From assembly GCF_004348985.1 (NCBI RefSeq), contig NZ_SMKW01000006.1, positions 1 to 64,000 of the forward strand: a stretch of 64,000 bases of DNA, read 5' to 3'. Every line of letters begins with the position of its first letter. The first letter of the stretch is position 1. Position numbers and translations under genes: made by a program. Shown here piece by piece: positions 8,144 through 16,424 of this stretch. Under the pieces are notes generated by a model. It was not told the origin of the DNA and did no database searches. It worked only from the letters and a program-made list of their open reading frames with translations. The DNA is from Saccharopolyspora elongata (GTDB taxonomy: Bacteria > Actinomycetota > Actinomycetes > Mycobacteriales > Pseudonocardiaceae).

Positions 8144-8305
8144 TGGCGGGACTGCTTCGACGGTCTGCGGTGCGGCGAGATCGCCGTTCCCGCGGATTGG
8201 TCGCAGCCCGGGGGAGCGCAGATCGAGATCGGGTTGGGGAAGCTTCCCGCCCGCGATCAGGCGACCAAGCTCGGCACGCTGGTGGTCGACCCCGGCGGGC
8301 CGAAC
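8144..8305 (+). pseudogene. N-terminal remnant of an S33-type alpha/beta hydrolase
   Basis: The plus frame reads WRDCFDGLRCGEIAVPADWS, QPGGAQIEIG and LGTLVVDPGGP. This matches the mature N-terminus of secreted tripeptidyl aminopeptidases (W..C..G..CG...VP.DW..PGG, then VNPGGPG). There is no signal peptide or start, and the catalytic Ser/Asp/His region is missing. The frame runs straight into histidine-kinase-like sequence, so a deletion fused two genes. Confidence 0.55.
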
Positions 8306-8429
8306 CCGGTGCTCTTCGCCTTGCCTGCCGTGCAACGCCAGCTCGACGAGTTGACCAACTGGTTCGACGCACTGCGCGACCTCCCGCCCGCCGCGGGGAC
8401 CGCTTTCGGCACGGTCGATTCCCTCGCCG

Positions 8430-8670
8430 CAGCCGCTTTGGGGGAGGTTCGCGAGCTGTTGGAGACGCTGCGTGACGACAACGACCCCGGTGGCTCCGCC
8501 CTGGACGACGTCGAGGCGTTGGCCGACCGGTTGTCCACATCGGAGTGCCCGATCACCGTTGTCCGGCACGGCAAGGTCACCGCACTGCCGCCGCTGGTCG
8601 AGCACGGTGGCTACCGGCTGGCCCAGGAAGCGCTGACCAACGCCGTCCGGCATGCCCGCGCCGACGGGAT
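8430..8670 (+). pseudogene. Histidine-kinase fragment (NarL/DesK type)
   Basis: VRELLETLRDD, then ITVVRHGKVTALPPLVEHGG and YRLAQEALTNAVRHARA are the linker and N-box of a HisKA_3 sensor kinase. The dimerisation helix with the phospho-acceptor His and the G boxes are absent. It continues in frame from a hydrolase remnant and breaks into a response-regulator fragment. Confidence 0.6.
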
Positions 8671-9095
8671 CAGGAGAAGAGGTACTCGTCCAGGTCGAAG
8701 GTCGTCAGCGCTTCGAGGCGTTGCGGGTCGGCGCCACCGGATTCCTGCTCAAGGACAACAATCCGCAGCTACTCGTCGACGCCGTGCGCGCTGCCGCCCG
8801 CGGCCAGGGCCTGATCGACCCGCAGGTCACCGGGCGGCTGGTCCGCCGCTTCGCGCGGCTTTCACCGCAACCCGCCGGCTCGGACCTCGCCCGGCTGACC
8901 GCACGGGAACGCGAAGTGCTGCTGCAGGTCGCGCGCGGGTTGAGCAACGGCGAGATCGCCCGAGCGTTGTGGATCGAGGAGGGCACCGTCGAAACGCACG
9001 TCGCGCGGGTCCTCGCCAAGCTCGGTCTGCGGACCCGGGTGCACGCGGTCACCTACGCGCATGAGCACGGGTTGACGCTGTCGGTCGACCCGTGA
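8670..9095 (+). pseudogene. Response-regulator fragment (LuxR/NarL family)
   Basis: This is the C-terminal half of a receiver (FEALRVGATGFLLKDNNPQL) followed by an intact LuxR helix-turn-helix (LTAREREVLLQVARGLSNGE, then IARALWIEEGTVETHVARVL). The phosphorylated Asp and the first half of the receiver are gone, and no start codon or ribosome site is evident. The sequence shows no stop until 9095, so the HTH part could still be translated. Confidence 0.65.
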
Positions 9096-9116
9096 GTCTT
9101 CTGGGTTGGCATCGAG

Positions 9117-9190
9117 CTTGTTCCAGACTCGTTTTGCCGGTTGCGTAGGTGGGCCAAGCGGCTGCGCCGCTTCGAAAACCCGCCCTACCG
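9117..9190 (+). repeat. Dispersed intergenic repeat, copy 2
   Basis: TTCCAGACTCGTTTTGC, then GGTTGCGTAGGTGGGCC and the hairpin AAGCGGC-TGC-GCCGCTT. Blocks and order match copy 1 at 4318-4400. It lies between two gene ends and contains no gene. Confidence 0.65.
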
Positions 9191-9229
9191 CACCCCGAAA
9201 CAGCCTCTGCAACAGCCCAAAGGACTCCG

Positions 9230-10228
9230 CTACGTCGGGAGGGCCGCCCAGGGGTCCACCGGGACGACCCTGGCGCTCCGGCCCTCGTCGTCGAGGATCC
9301 GGCCGTGGACCTTGGTCGTGCGCAGGACCAGCTTCCGGTCCACCACCTTGGCCTCGGGGTGGTCGTGGGCGATCCGGATCAGCAGGTCGTCCAGGTGGTT
9401 CAGCGAGCGCAGGCCCACGATCAGGCCGAGGTTCGTCGGGCTCGCGACCGCCGCGCAGTGCCGGGTCTCCGGCCAGCCGCCGAGGGATTTGCCGATGCGC
9501 TGCACCTCCGTGTCCGGAACCGCCAGCCACAGCAGCGCCATTGCGTGCCAGCCCGCCAGCGGCCGGGCCACGTCGCAGCGGAAGGCGATGTCGCCGTGGC
9601 GGCGGAGCCGGTCAAGGCGGCGCTTCACCGCCTGCGGCGAGGTGTTCAGCTCTGCCGCCAGGCTCGCGTAGCTGCGCCTGCCGTCGTGGCCGAGCGCCAG
9701 GAACAGGGCCCGGTCGGCGGCGCCGAACGGCCGGATCTCGCGCGGCCTCGGCCCGACCGCTTCGCGGACCTGCTCGGCCTGGCTCCGGTTCATCACGCCG
9801 AGCCGCCAGATGATGCCGCCGAAGGTGCTGCCGAAGACGTGGCTGCGGACCTTGGTGACCTCCGCCGGCACCGGCAGGGTCCGCAGCAGCACGTTGGAGA
9901 TCGCGCCCAGCGTCGGCGCCATGACGAGCGCGAAGACCTGGTACTCGCCGGTGGTCACGCCGACGGTGATCGCGTGCGGGAGTTCGGCGAGCTGCTCCGC
10001 GACCCGCAGCTCGGTGCCGGGCGCGCAGGCGAACTCGATGGTCGCGCCCTTCGCCGAGCTGTTGCCCAGCGCCACGGTGATCCAGGCGGCGCCGGCGTCG
10101 GTGAGCCGCTGCCAGCGGCGCGCCAGCGTGATCGGCGCCAGCTCCAGCACATCCGCCAGCGCGGTCCAGCTCGCTCGCGGGTTGATCTGCAGGGCGTCCA
10201 CCAGCGCGAGATCCACTTCGTCCAGCAC
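9230..10228 (-). CDS. Lrp/AsnC-family regulator with two HTH domains
   Basis: This is a 332-residue regulator made of two Lrp-like halves. The first HTH is LVDALQINPRASWTALADVL, continuing ELAPITLARRWQRL; the second is FLALGHDGRRSYASLAAELN, continuing TSPQAVKRRLDRLRRHG. Each is followed by a RAM-like ligand domain. The GTG at 10228 has GGAGG 7 nt upstream. It is divergent from a D-aminoacylase-like gene and its transporter, so it probably controls their expression in response to an amino-acid-type ligand (inference from context). Confidence 0.85.
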   Translation of the reverse strand: MLDEVDLALVDALQINPRASWTALADVLELAPITLARRWQRLTDAGAAWITVALGNSSAKGATIEFACAPGTELRVAEQLAELPHAITVGVTTGEYQVFALVMAPTLGAISNVLLRTLPVPAEVTKVRSHVFGSTFGGIIWRLGVMNRSQAEQVREAVGPRPREIRPFGAADRALFLALGHDGRRSYASLAAELNTSPQAVKRRLDRLRRHGDIAFRCDVARPLAGWHAMALLWLAVPDTEVQRIGKSLGGWPETRHCAAVASPTNLGLIVGLRSLNHLDDLLIRIAHDHPEAKVVDRKLVLRTTKVHGRILDDEGRSARVVPVDPWAALPT

Positions 10229-10354
10229 CGGGCGACCTCCTCGCGCGTGACGGCCGGATGACGGCTGCGTCGTTTTCCGACATTCAAACCGGCTCTTGCG
10301 GAGATATCCATCGTTCTGCGGTTGTTGTGACGAGGTTTCCCCACGCTGCATCGC

Positions 10355-11848
10355 ATGGTGAGCGGCGAGCAGCGGTTCGAACTGGTCCTGGCGGGCGCAC
10401 GGGTGATCGACCCGGAGACCGGCCTGGACGAGGTGCGCGACGTCGGCATCAGCGGCGGCCGGATCGCGGCCGTCTCGGCGTCCCGGCTGACCGGCGATGC
10501 GGTCGTCGACGTCTCCGACCGCGTGCTCGCGCCGGGCTTCATCGACATGCACAGCCACGCGCAGACGGTCACCGGGCTGCGGTTGCAGGCCCTCGACGGC
10601 GTGACCACGGCGCTGGAGCTGGAAGCCGGTGCGCTGCCGGTCCGGACCGCCTACGCCGAGGCGACCGCCGAAGGGCGGCCGATCAACTTCGGCTACTCCG
10701 CGGGCTGGGCGCTGGCCCGGATGCGGCTGCTCGACGACGCCGCGCTGGGCACGTCGTTCGACATGTTCTCGAAGCACCAGGGTGCGCCGAACTGGCGTCG
10801 GCCCGCCGGTGCCCGCGATGTGGCGCGGGTGCTGGACCTGCTGGAGGAGCAGATCCACGACGGCGCCCTCGGCATCGGGGTGCTCGTCGGCTATGCACCC
10901 GACTCGGGCCGCGACGAGTACTTCGCGGTGGCTTCGCTGGCCGCGCGGCTCGGCGTGCCGACGTTCACCCACACCCGGTTCATCTCCACCGAGGAGCCCG
11001 GGACCTCGCTGGAAGGCGCGCTGGAGGTGATCGCGGCGGCGGCCGGGACCGGCGCGCACATGCACATGTGCCACATCAACAGCACGTCGAACCGGATGAT
11101 CGACGACATCGCGGGCGCGGTGGACCGCGCCAGGGGATACGGCCTGCAGGTCACCACCGAGGCCTACCCGTACGGCTCGGCGTCGACGGTGATCGGTGCG
11201 GCGTTCCTGGCGCCCGAGCTGCTGCACCGGCTCGGGATGGTTCCGAAGAACATCCTCTGCCTGGCCACGGGGGAGCGCGTCGCGGACGCCGCGCGGCTGG
11301 CGGAGCTGCGGGAATCCGATCCCGGCGCGCTGATCCTCTTCGACTGGCTCGACGAAACCGATCCGGCGGACCTGGCGACGCTGCAGCGCTCGTTGCTGTT
11401 CGCCGACACCGCGATCGCTTCGGACGCGGTGCCGCTGGCGGGGCAGGCCGGTGACACCTGGCCGGTCGCCGACGACATCTTCACGCATCCGCGCAGCGTC
11501 GGCTGCTACGCGCGGACCTTCGGCTGGCTGGTCCGCGAGCTCGGCGTGCTGTCGCTGGCCGAAGCCGTCCGGCGCTGCACCCTGCTGCCGGCGCAGATCC
11601 TCGAAGCCGCGGCGCCCGCGATGAGGCGCAAGGGCCGGATCCAGGTCGGCGCCGACGCCGACATCGTGGTGTTCGACCCCGGCGCGATCGCCAGCGGCGC
11701 CACCGCAACCCAGGTCCGGCCCTCCACCGGGATCGACCACGTGCTCGTGGGCGGCACCTTCGTGGTCCGCGACGAGCAGATCCAACTCGACCGCCTGCCC
11801 GGCGAACCGGTCTTCGGTCGCCACCGCAACCGCACGGAGCAACCATGA
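10355..11848 (+). CDS. D-aminoacylase / N-acyl-D-amino-acid deacylase-like amidohydrolase
   Basis: This 497-residue amidohydrolase hydrolyses N-acyl bonds, most likely on D-amino acids, by family. It starts with the beta-sandwich motif LVLAGARVIDPETGLDEVRD, then LAPGFIDMHSHA (metal-binding HxH), TFTHTR, MCHINST, TTEAYPYGS, a late Asp in IASDAVPL, and the C-terminal QVGADADIVVFDP that closes the sandwich. The next gene, an MFS carrier, overlaps by 4 bp (ATGA), so enzyme and transporter are co-translated. A divergent Lrp-type regulator lies upstream. ATG at 10355 or GTG at 10358 are equally placed. Confidence 0.85.
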   Translation: MVSGEQRFELVLAGARVIDPETGLDEVRDVGISGGRIAAVSASRLTGDAVVDVSDRVLAPGFIDMHSHAQTVTGLRLQALDGVTTALELEAGALPVRTAYAEATAEGRPINFGYSAGWALARMRLLDDAALGTSFDMFSKHQGAPNWRRPAGARDVARVLDLLEEQIHDGALGIGVLVGYAPDSGRDEYFAVASLAARLGVPTFTHTRFISTEEPGTSLEGALEVIAAAAGTGAHMHMCHINSTSNRMIDDIAGAVDRARGYGLQVTTEAYPYGSASTVIGAAFLAPELLHRLGMVPKNILCLATGERVADAARLAELRESDPGALILFDWLDETDPADLATLQRSLLFADTAIASDAVPLAGQAGDTWPVADDIFTHPRSVGCYARTFGWLVRELGVLSLAEAVRRCTLLPAQILEAAAPAMRRKGRIQVGADADIVVFDPGAIASGATATQVRPSTGIDHVLVGGTFVVRDEQIQLDRLPGEPVFGRHRNRTEQP

Positions 11849-13116
11849 CCAACACCGCCGTGGCACCCGACGCCCTGTACCGGCGAGTGGGCTGGCGGAT
11901 CCTGCCGCTGCTCATCCTCTGCTACACCTTCGCGTACCTGGACCGCGTCAACATCGGGTTCGCCAAGCTGCAGATGCAGGAGGACGTCGGGATCAGCGAG
12001 TCGGTCTACGGGCTGGCCGCCGGGATCTTCTTCCTCGGCTACGTGATCTTCGAGGTGCCCAGCAACCTGCTGCTGGCGAAGATCGGCACCCGCAAGACGA
12101 TCTTCCGCATCATGGTCCTCTGGGGGCTCACCTCGGCGGCGATGATGTTCGTCAGCGACGCGACGTCGTTCTACGTCCTGCGCTTCCTGCTAGGCGTGTT
12201 CGAGGCCGGCTTCGCGCCCGGCATCATCTTCTACCTCACGTACTGGTACCCGCCGGCGCGGATGGCGGCGGCGATGGGGTTGCTGATGCTGCCCGGCCCG
12301 ATCGGCTCGATGCTCGGCGGTCCGGTCTCCTCGTGGCTGATCACCAACTTCGAGGGCGTCGCCGGATTGCACGGCTGGCAGTGGATGTTCCTGCTGGAAG
12401 GCCTGCCGTGCGTGGTGCTCGCGGTCGTCGTCTGGCTGACGCTGGCCGACACCCCGGACCAGGCGAAGTGGCTCAGCGCAGAGGAGAAGGAGCTGCTGCG
12501 CCGGGACCTCGCGGTGGACCGGGACAAGGGGACGCACAGCTTCCGGCAGGTGCTGCGCGACCCGCGCGTCTACGCCCTGGCGATCGGCTACTTCTGCCTG
12601 ATCAGCGGCCTGTACGCGGTGAGCTTCTGGCTGCCGACGATCCTCAAGGAGAACGGGCTCACCGACACCGTCACGATCGGCCTCTACTCGGCGCTGCCGT
12701 ACGCGTTCGCGATCGTGCTGATGATCGTGCTGGGGCGGCGGTCGGATCGCACTGGCGAGCGCCGGTTGCACAGCTCGATCACCGCGCTGGTCAGCGCGAT
12801 CGCGCTCGCTGTCGCGGCCTTCACGGCCAGCAGCTTCGCCGTTTCGCTGATCGCCATCATCGTCGCCACCGCGTGCATGTGGGCGTCGTACACGGTGTTC
12901 TGGGCGATGCCGTCGACCTACCTGAAGGGCACGGCGGCGGCCGGCGGGATCGCGCTGATCAACAGCATCGGCCTGCTCGGCGGGTTCATCAGCCCGACGC
13001 TGATCGGCTTCGTCAAGGACGCCACCGGGAGCACGGTGGTGGGCCTGCTCTCGATCGTCGCCCTGCTGCTGATCGGCAGCGTCGCGATCTACGCCAACCG
13101 GCTCCCGGCGAGCTGA
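11845..13116 (+). CDS. MFS transporter, anion:cation symporter type
   Basis: This 423-residue protein has 12 predicted membrane segments. LCYTFAYLDRVNIGFAKLQM near the N-terminus is the hallmark of the ACS family (phthalate, tartrate and D-galactonate carriers). LLGVFEAGFAPGIIFYLTYW in helix 4-5 fits too. It overlaps the amidohydrolase by ATGA and so probably imports the acylated substrate of that enzyme. The last 28 bp overlap the end of a convergent gene. Confidence 0.88.
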   Translation: MTNTAVAPDALYRRVGWRILPLLILCYTFAYLDRVNIGFAKLQMQEDVGISESVYGLAAGIFFLGYVIFEVPSNLLLAKIGTRKTIFRIMVLWGLTSAAMMFVSDATSFYVLRFLLGVFEAGFAPGIIFYLTYWYPPARMAAAMGLLMLPGPIGSMLGGPVSSWLITNFEGVAGLHGWQWMFLLEGLPCVVLAVVVWLTLADTPDQAKWLSAEEKELLRRDLAVDRDKGTHSFRQVLRDPRVYALAIGYFCLISGLYAVSFWLPTILKENGLTDTVTIGLYSALPYAFAIVLMIVLGRRSDRTGERRLHSSITALVSAIALAVAAFTASSFAVSLIAIIVATACMWASYTVFWAMPSTYLKGTAAAGGIALINSIGLLGGFISPTLIGFVKDATGSTVVGLLSIVALLLIGSVAIYANRLPAS

Positions 13117-13754
13117 GGCCGGAGCTGCCGGCGCCGGGCGACCAGGCGGGCGGCCAGGACGACGAGCTGGCACAGCGGGGAGGGGAAGCCGAGGGACAGG
13201 CCGATCGCGAGGTCGACCAGCGGCGCGGCCACCGTCGCGGCGAAGACGCGGTTCGAGGCGGTCGGCAGCTTCTCCTTCGCCGCCCAACCGGTGCGGCGCC
13301 AGGGCTTCGCGACGGACAGCCACGCCTGGAAGGCGATCGCCGAGGCCATAAGCGCGGTGCCGGCCAGCAGCGCCGGCGGTGGGGCCAGGCCCGCCCGGGC
13401 CGCTTCGACCGAGCCTTCCAGCGCGTCGGAGAGTAGGAAGATCCCGGCGTAGAGCTGGACGATGGTGATCGCGAACTTCGCCAGCACCCACCAGTTCCGG
13501 AAGAAGCCCCAGGGCGTCGACGCCGCGAGCATGAAGCCGGTGAACGCCGCGGCGTTGGCGAACGGCGCGAGCAGCTGCGTGTCCACGACGTGTGCCATCG
13601 AGGTCGCGCCGATCCGGACCGCGGGATCGTCGCTGGTGGTGCTCGTCGCCAGCAGGGTGAAAAGCACCAGCGCCTGGGCCATCCAGCCCACGGAGGTGAT
13701 CACGTGCAGCCAGACGACTGCCTGCCGCCACCGCTGCGAGTTTCGCTTCGACAC
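13089..13754 (-). CDS. Putative integral membrane protein (DUF2269-like)
   Basis: I recognise only the general type: a 221-residue protein with about five hydrophobic segments, starting VVWLHVITSVGWMAQALVLF and including FANAAAFTGFMLAASTPWGF. Such proteins are common in actinobacteria without known function. GTG at 13754 is the start. Its 3' end overlaps the MFS gene on the other strand by 28 bp. Confidence 0.7.
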   Translation of the reverse strand: MSKRNSQRWRQAVVWLHVITSVGWMAQALVLFTLLATSTTSDDPAVRIGATSMAHVVDTQLLAPFANAAAFTGFMLAASTPWGFFRNWWVLAKFAITIVQLYAGIFLLSDALEGSVEAARAGLAPPPALLAGTALMASAIAFQAWLSVAKPWRRTGWAAKEKLPTASNRVFAATVAAPLVDLAIGLSLGFPSPLCQLVVLAARLVARRRQLRPQLAGSRLA

Positions 13755-13834
13755 CGCACCAGACTGCGGATCGCCTCACCGGCGGACATCCGGCGGAGCC
13801 CCGGGAATCTCCCCGATCCGGCCCCTAGGGCCCG

Positions 13835-14013
13835 CTACTTGGTGGCCCAGGCGCCGTAGAGGCGCTCCGCTGCCTAGGTCGAGCACCCGCATCCCGGGCG
13901 CCAATCCCGACTCGGCGAACAGGCGGTGCGTCAGCGGGTCGAGCACTCTGTTCGAGCAGGCGTTTCTCCTCGAATTCGCGGTCGTCCACGACGTACTCGA
14001 GAGGCTCCGGCAT
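13835..14013 (-). pseudogene. SAM-dependent methyltransferase remnant with internal deletion
   Basis: ATG at 14013 begins MPEPLEYVVDDREFEEKRLL. A frameshift then leads into VLDPLTHRLFAESG and GMRVLDLGSGA, which is motif I of class I methyltransferases. Immediately afterwards, in a third frame, comes RLYGAWATK and a stop, which looks like the natural C-terminus. About 200 central residues are missing. It lies between two minus-strand membrane-protein genes. Confidence 0.6.
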
Positions 14014-14084
14014 GGCTGCACCCCCGGTGAGCAGCACGGCCCCGGTAGCCCGGGCACCAAGCCTCAGCCCGGAAGATCCCCCGG

Positions 14085-15299
14085 TCAGTGCTCGGTCCGC
14101 AGCGCGGCGAGCAGGCCGATGGCGGCCACCACCGCGACGGCGATCGCGTAGGCGTTGGCGGTCACGCCCAGGCCGACCCACGTCACGGCGATGCCCGCCG
14201 CCACCGCCGGGAGGCTGAAGGCCGAGTAGTTGACCGTGTACACCGTCGCGAACAGGGCCGCGCGGCTGTCCGGCGCAGCCAGCCGGGACACGCTGCCGAA
14301 CGCGCCGAGGAACGCGGCGCCGAAGCCGAATCCGGTGATCACCGTGCTGCCGAAGAACACCGGCGCCGAGGTCGTGGCCAGCGCGGCGAGGGTGCCGGCC
14401 AGGCCCACCAGCAGCGTCGGCACGCCGGCGATGATCGCAGTGCGCGGGGCGACGCTGCGGAACGCGACCGAGCCGATCGCGCTCGTGCCCATCAGGCAGC
14501 AGACCACGAAGCCGCCCATCAGGTGGTTGGTGATGCCCAGCAGTTCGATGGCCAGGGACGGACCCAGCGACATGTAGAAGCCGGTCATCGACCAGGTGGT
14601 GATCAGGATCGGCACCACGGTGAGGAACCGGCCGCGGGCGTCGGCGGGCACACCGATCCTGGGCCGCAGCGAAGCCAGCGCACCGGGCCGTCGCGGCGAC
14701 GTCTCGGGCATCAGCGCGATGCCGACGGCGGCCACCGCGCACGCCGCGAGGAGCAGCACGTAGACCAGCGTGGTCGGGGCGGGCGCGTACTCGACGAGCA
14801 GGCCCGAACCGATCCCGCCGGCGCCGAGGCCGATGCCCGGGGTGGCGGTGTTGATCAGCGGGGCCAGCTTCGGGCGGAGGTCGACCAGGCAGGCGCTGGT
14901 CGCGCCGGTCGCCAAACCCGTTGCGAGGCCTTGCAAGATGCGTGCCGCGAGCAGCCAGCCGCTGCTATCGGCGGTGATGAACGCGAGCATGGCGACGGCC
15001 TGGGTGGCGAGCGCGGCGAGCAGCGCCGGGCGGCGACCGATGTGGTCGGACAGGGCGCCGACGGTGACGAGCGCAGCGAGGAGCGCGATCGCGTAGACCG
15101 CGAAGACCACCGTGAGCGTGATCGCGGAGAAGTGCCATTCGGCCTGGCAGACGGAGTAGAGCGGGGACGGGGCCGCGGCGGCGCACATGAAGGCGAGCAG
15201 CGTGGCGGCGAGGGCCCAGAACGCGGCGTTGCGTGACAGGCGCCCGGGCTGGGGCTTGTCGGCCGCCTGGGCTTGCGGGGCCGGCGGGGCAGAGGTCAC
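14085..15299 (-). CDS. MFS transporter
   Basis: This 404-residue major facilitator has about 12 membrane segments and the loop 2-3 motif VGALSDHIGRRPALLAALAT. The N-terminal 25 residues are Ala/Pro-rich and cytosolic. GGAG precedes the GTG at 15299. Family members of this kind export drugs or small metabolites; no substrate is implied by the neighbours. A long inverted repeat separates it from the LysR gene upstream. Confidence 0.85.
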   Translation of the reverse strand: MTSAPPAPQAQAADKPQPGRLSRNAAFWALAATLLAFMCAAAAPSPLYSVCQAEWHFSAITLTVVFAVYAIALLAALVTVGALSDHIGRRPALLAALATQAVAMLAFITADSSGWLLAARILQGLATGLATGATSACLVDLRPKLAPLINTATPGIGLGAGGIGSGLLVEYAPAPTTLVYVLLLAACAVAAVGIALMPETSPRRPGALASLRPRIGVPADARGRFLTVVPILITTWSMTGFYMSLGPSLAIELLGITNHLMGGFVVCCLMGTSAIGSVAFRSVAPRTAIIAGVPTLLVGLAGTLAALATTSAPVFFGSTVITGFGFGAAFLGAFGSVSRLAAPDSRAALFATVYTVNYSAFSLPAVAAGIAVTWVGLGVTANAYAIAVAVVAAIGLLAALRTEH

Positions 15300-15397
15300 C
15301 AGTTCTCCTAAGCGAGGATCGACGTTCTGGGAGACGTCGCCCGGCGCCGGACAGTTCCTGCCGCGGCCCGCGATCCCATCCAGTGGGCGCGAAAACG

Positions 15398-15474
15398 CCC
15401 AAATTTAGGCAAAATCGGACATCTCTGCCGGGGCCGGGGCTGCTTGGTGGTTCCCGATTTTGCCTAAAATTGGG
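15398..15474. terminator. Long inverted repeat between LysR gene end and MFS gene start
   Basis: The left arm CCCAAATTTAGGCAAAATCGG (15398-15418) pairs with 15453-15474 with only two imperfect positions across a 34-nt loop. The right arm contains the TAG stop of the LysR gene. It may be a terminator for that gene or an operator before the MFS gene. Confidence 0.55.
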
Positions 15475-16363
15475 AGGAATCCGAGCGCGGCGGCTCAGCT
15501 GCCAGAGCCGTGAGGAAGGCGTGGACCGCCGGACGCGTGTCTTCGGCGCGCCAGGCGATAGCGAGTTCCGCCGGGGACAACCCGGCGACCGGCCGCGTGG
15601 TGATGCCGGGGCGGGCGTAGAGCTCCGCGTTGCCCTCCGCGAGGAGCACCACGCCCAGCCCCGCCGCGATGGCCTCGAACACCTCGTCCGCTGCCTCCGC
15701 GACCGCGCCGATCACCGGCGCGCGGCCCTGCCGGGCATCGGTGGCCAGCCAGAAGTCGCGGAGCTCGGCCGCTTCCGGCGGGAGCGCGATGAACGGTTCG
15801 TCGAGCAGGTCGGCGAACGGGATTTCCTCCTTGCCCGCCAGCAGGTTGTCGTCCGGCAGGGCGACCACCCGCCGCTCGCTGAACAACGTCCGGGTGCTGA
15901 TGTCGCGCGGTTGCACCGGCCGCCAGACGAACGCGACGTCGGAGCTGCCGTCCGCGAGTCCCGCGGTCGGGTCCGTCCAGTCCACGAGCCGCAGCACCAC
16001 GCGGCAGTTCGGCATCTGCTCGCCGAACCGGCGCATCGCCCGGCGCTGCAGGCCGCGGCCGACGGCGGTCTGCATGCCGACGACCAGTTCGCGTTGCTCC
16101 GCCGCTTCTCGTGCGGCTTGCTGCGCGCGTTCCCACGCGGCGACCGTCGCGGTGGCTCCGGGCAGCAGCGCTTCGCCTTGCGGGGTGAGCACCACGTCGC
16201 GCGATCGGCGCTCGAAGAGGTCGAAGCCGAGCTCGCGTTCGAGCACCCGGATCTGCTTCGACAGCGCGGGCTGCGAGACGAAGAGCCGTTGCGCAGCCCG
16301 GGTGAAGTGCAGCTCCTCGGCCACCGCGAGGAAGTACCGCAGGTGGCGCAGGTGGACGTCCAT
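15464..16363 (-). CDS. LysR-family transcriptional regulator
   Basis: The 299-residue protein starts MDVHLRHLRYFLAVAEELHF. The N-terminal HTH is textbook (AAQRLFVSQPALSKQIRVLE), followed by LGFDLFERRSRDVVLTPQGE, and the periplasmic-binding-like effector domain fills about 90-290. I chose the ATG at 16363 over the one at 16369 because it gives the usual N-terminus and leaves a palindrome at the start region. It is divergent from an aldo/keto reductase, its likely target. Confidence 0.9.
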   Translation of the reverse strand: MDVHLRHLRYFLAVAEELHFTRAAQRLFVSQPALSKQIRVLERELGFDLFERRSRDVVLTPQGEALLPGATATVAAWERAQQAAREAAEQRELVVGMQTAVGRGLQRRAMRRFGEQMPNCRVVLRLVDWTDPTAGLADGSSDVAFVWRPVQPRDISTRTLFSERRVVALPDDNLLAGKEEIPFADLLDEPFIALPPEAAELRDFWLATDARQGRAPVIGAVAEAADEVFEAIAAGLGVVLLAEGNAELYARPGITTRPVAGLSPAELAIAWRAEDTRPAVHAFLTALAAEPPRSDSSQF

Positions 16364-16376
16364 AACCATCGGTTAT
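16362..16376. promoter_or_regulatory. LysR-type box (ATAACC-N3-GGTTAT)
   Basis: A perfect 6-bp-arm palindrome of the T-N11-A class overlaps the LysR start codon and faces the aldo/keto reductase gene. Confidence 0.6.
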
Positions 16377-16424
16377 AGCAGCGGATCTTCGACATCGTGC
16401 CGGATCGGCCGGAAGATCGTTGCC

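Noticed and set aside
9230-11866. A very long open frame on the minus strand running through the D-aminoacylase gene
   Set aside because: It is the antisense of a gene with clear family motifs. Only the part from 10228 down to 9230 (Lrp regulator) is real; the rest is an effect of GC-rich codon use.
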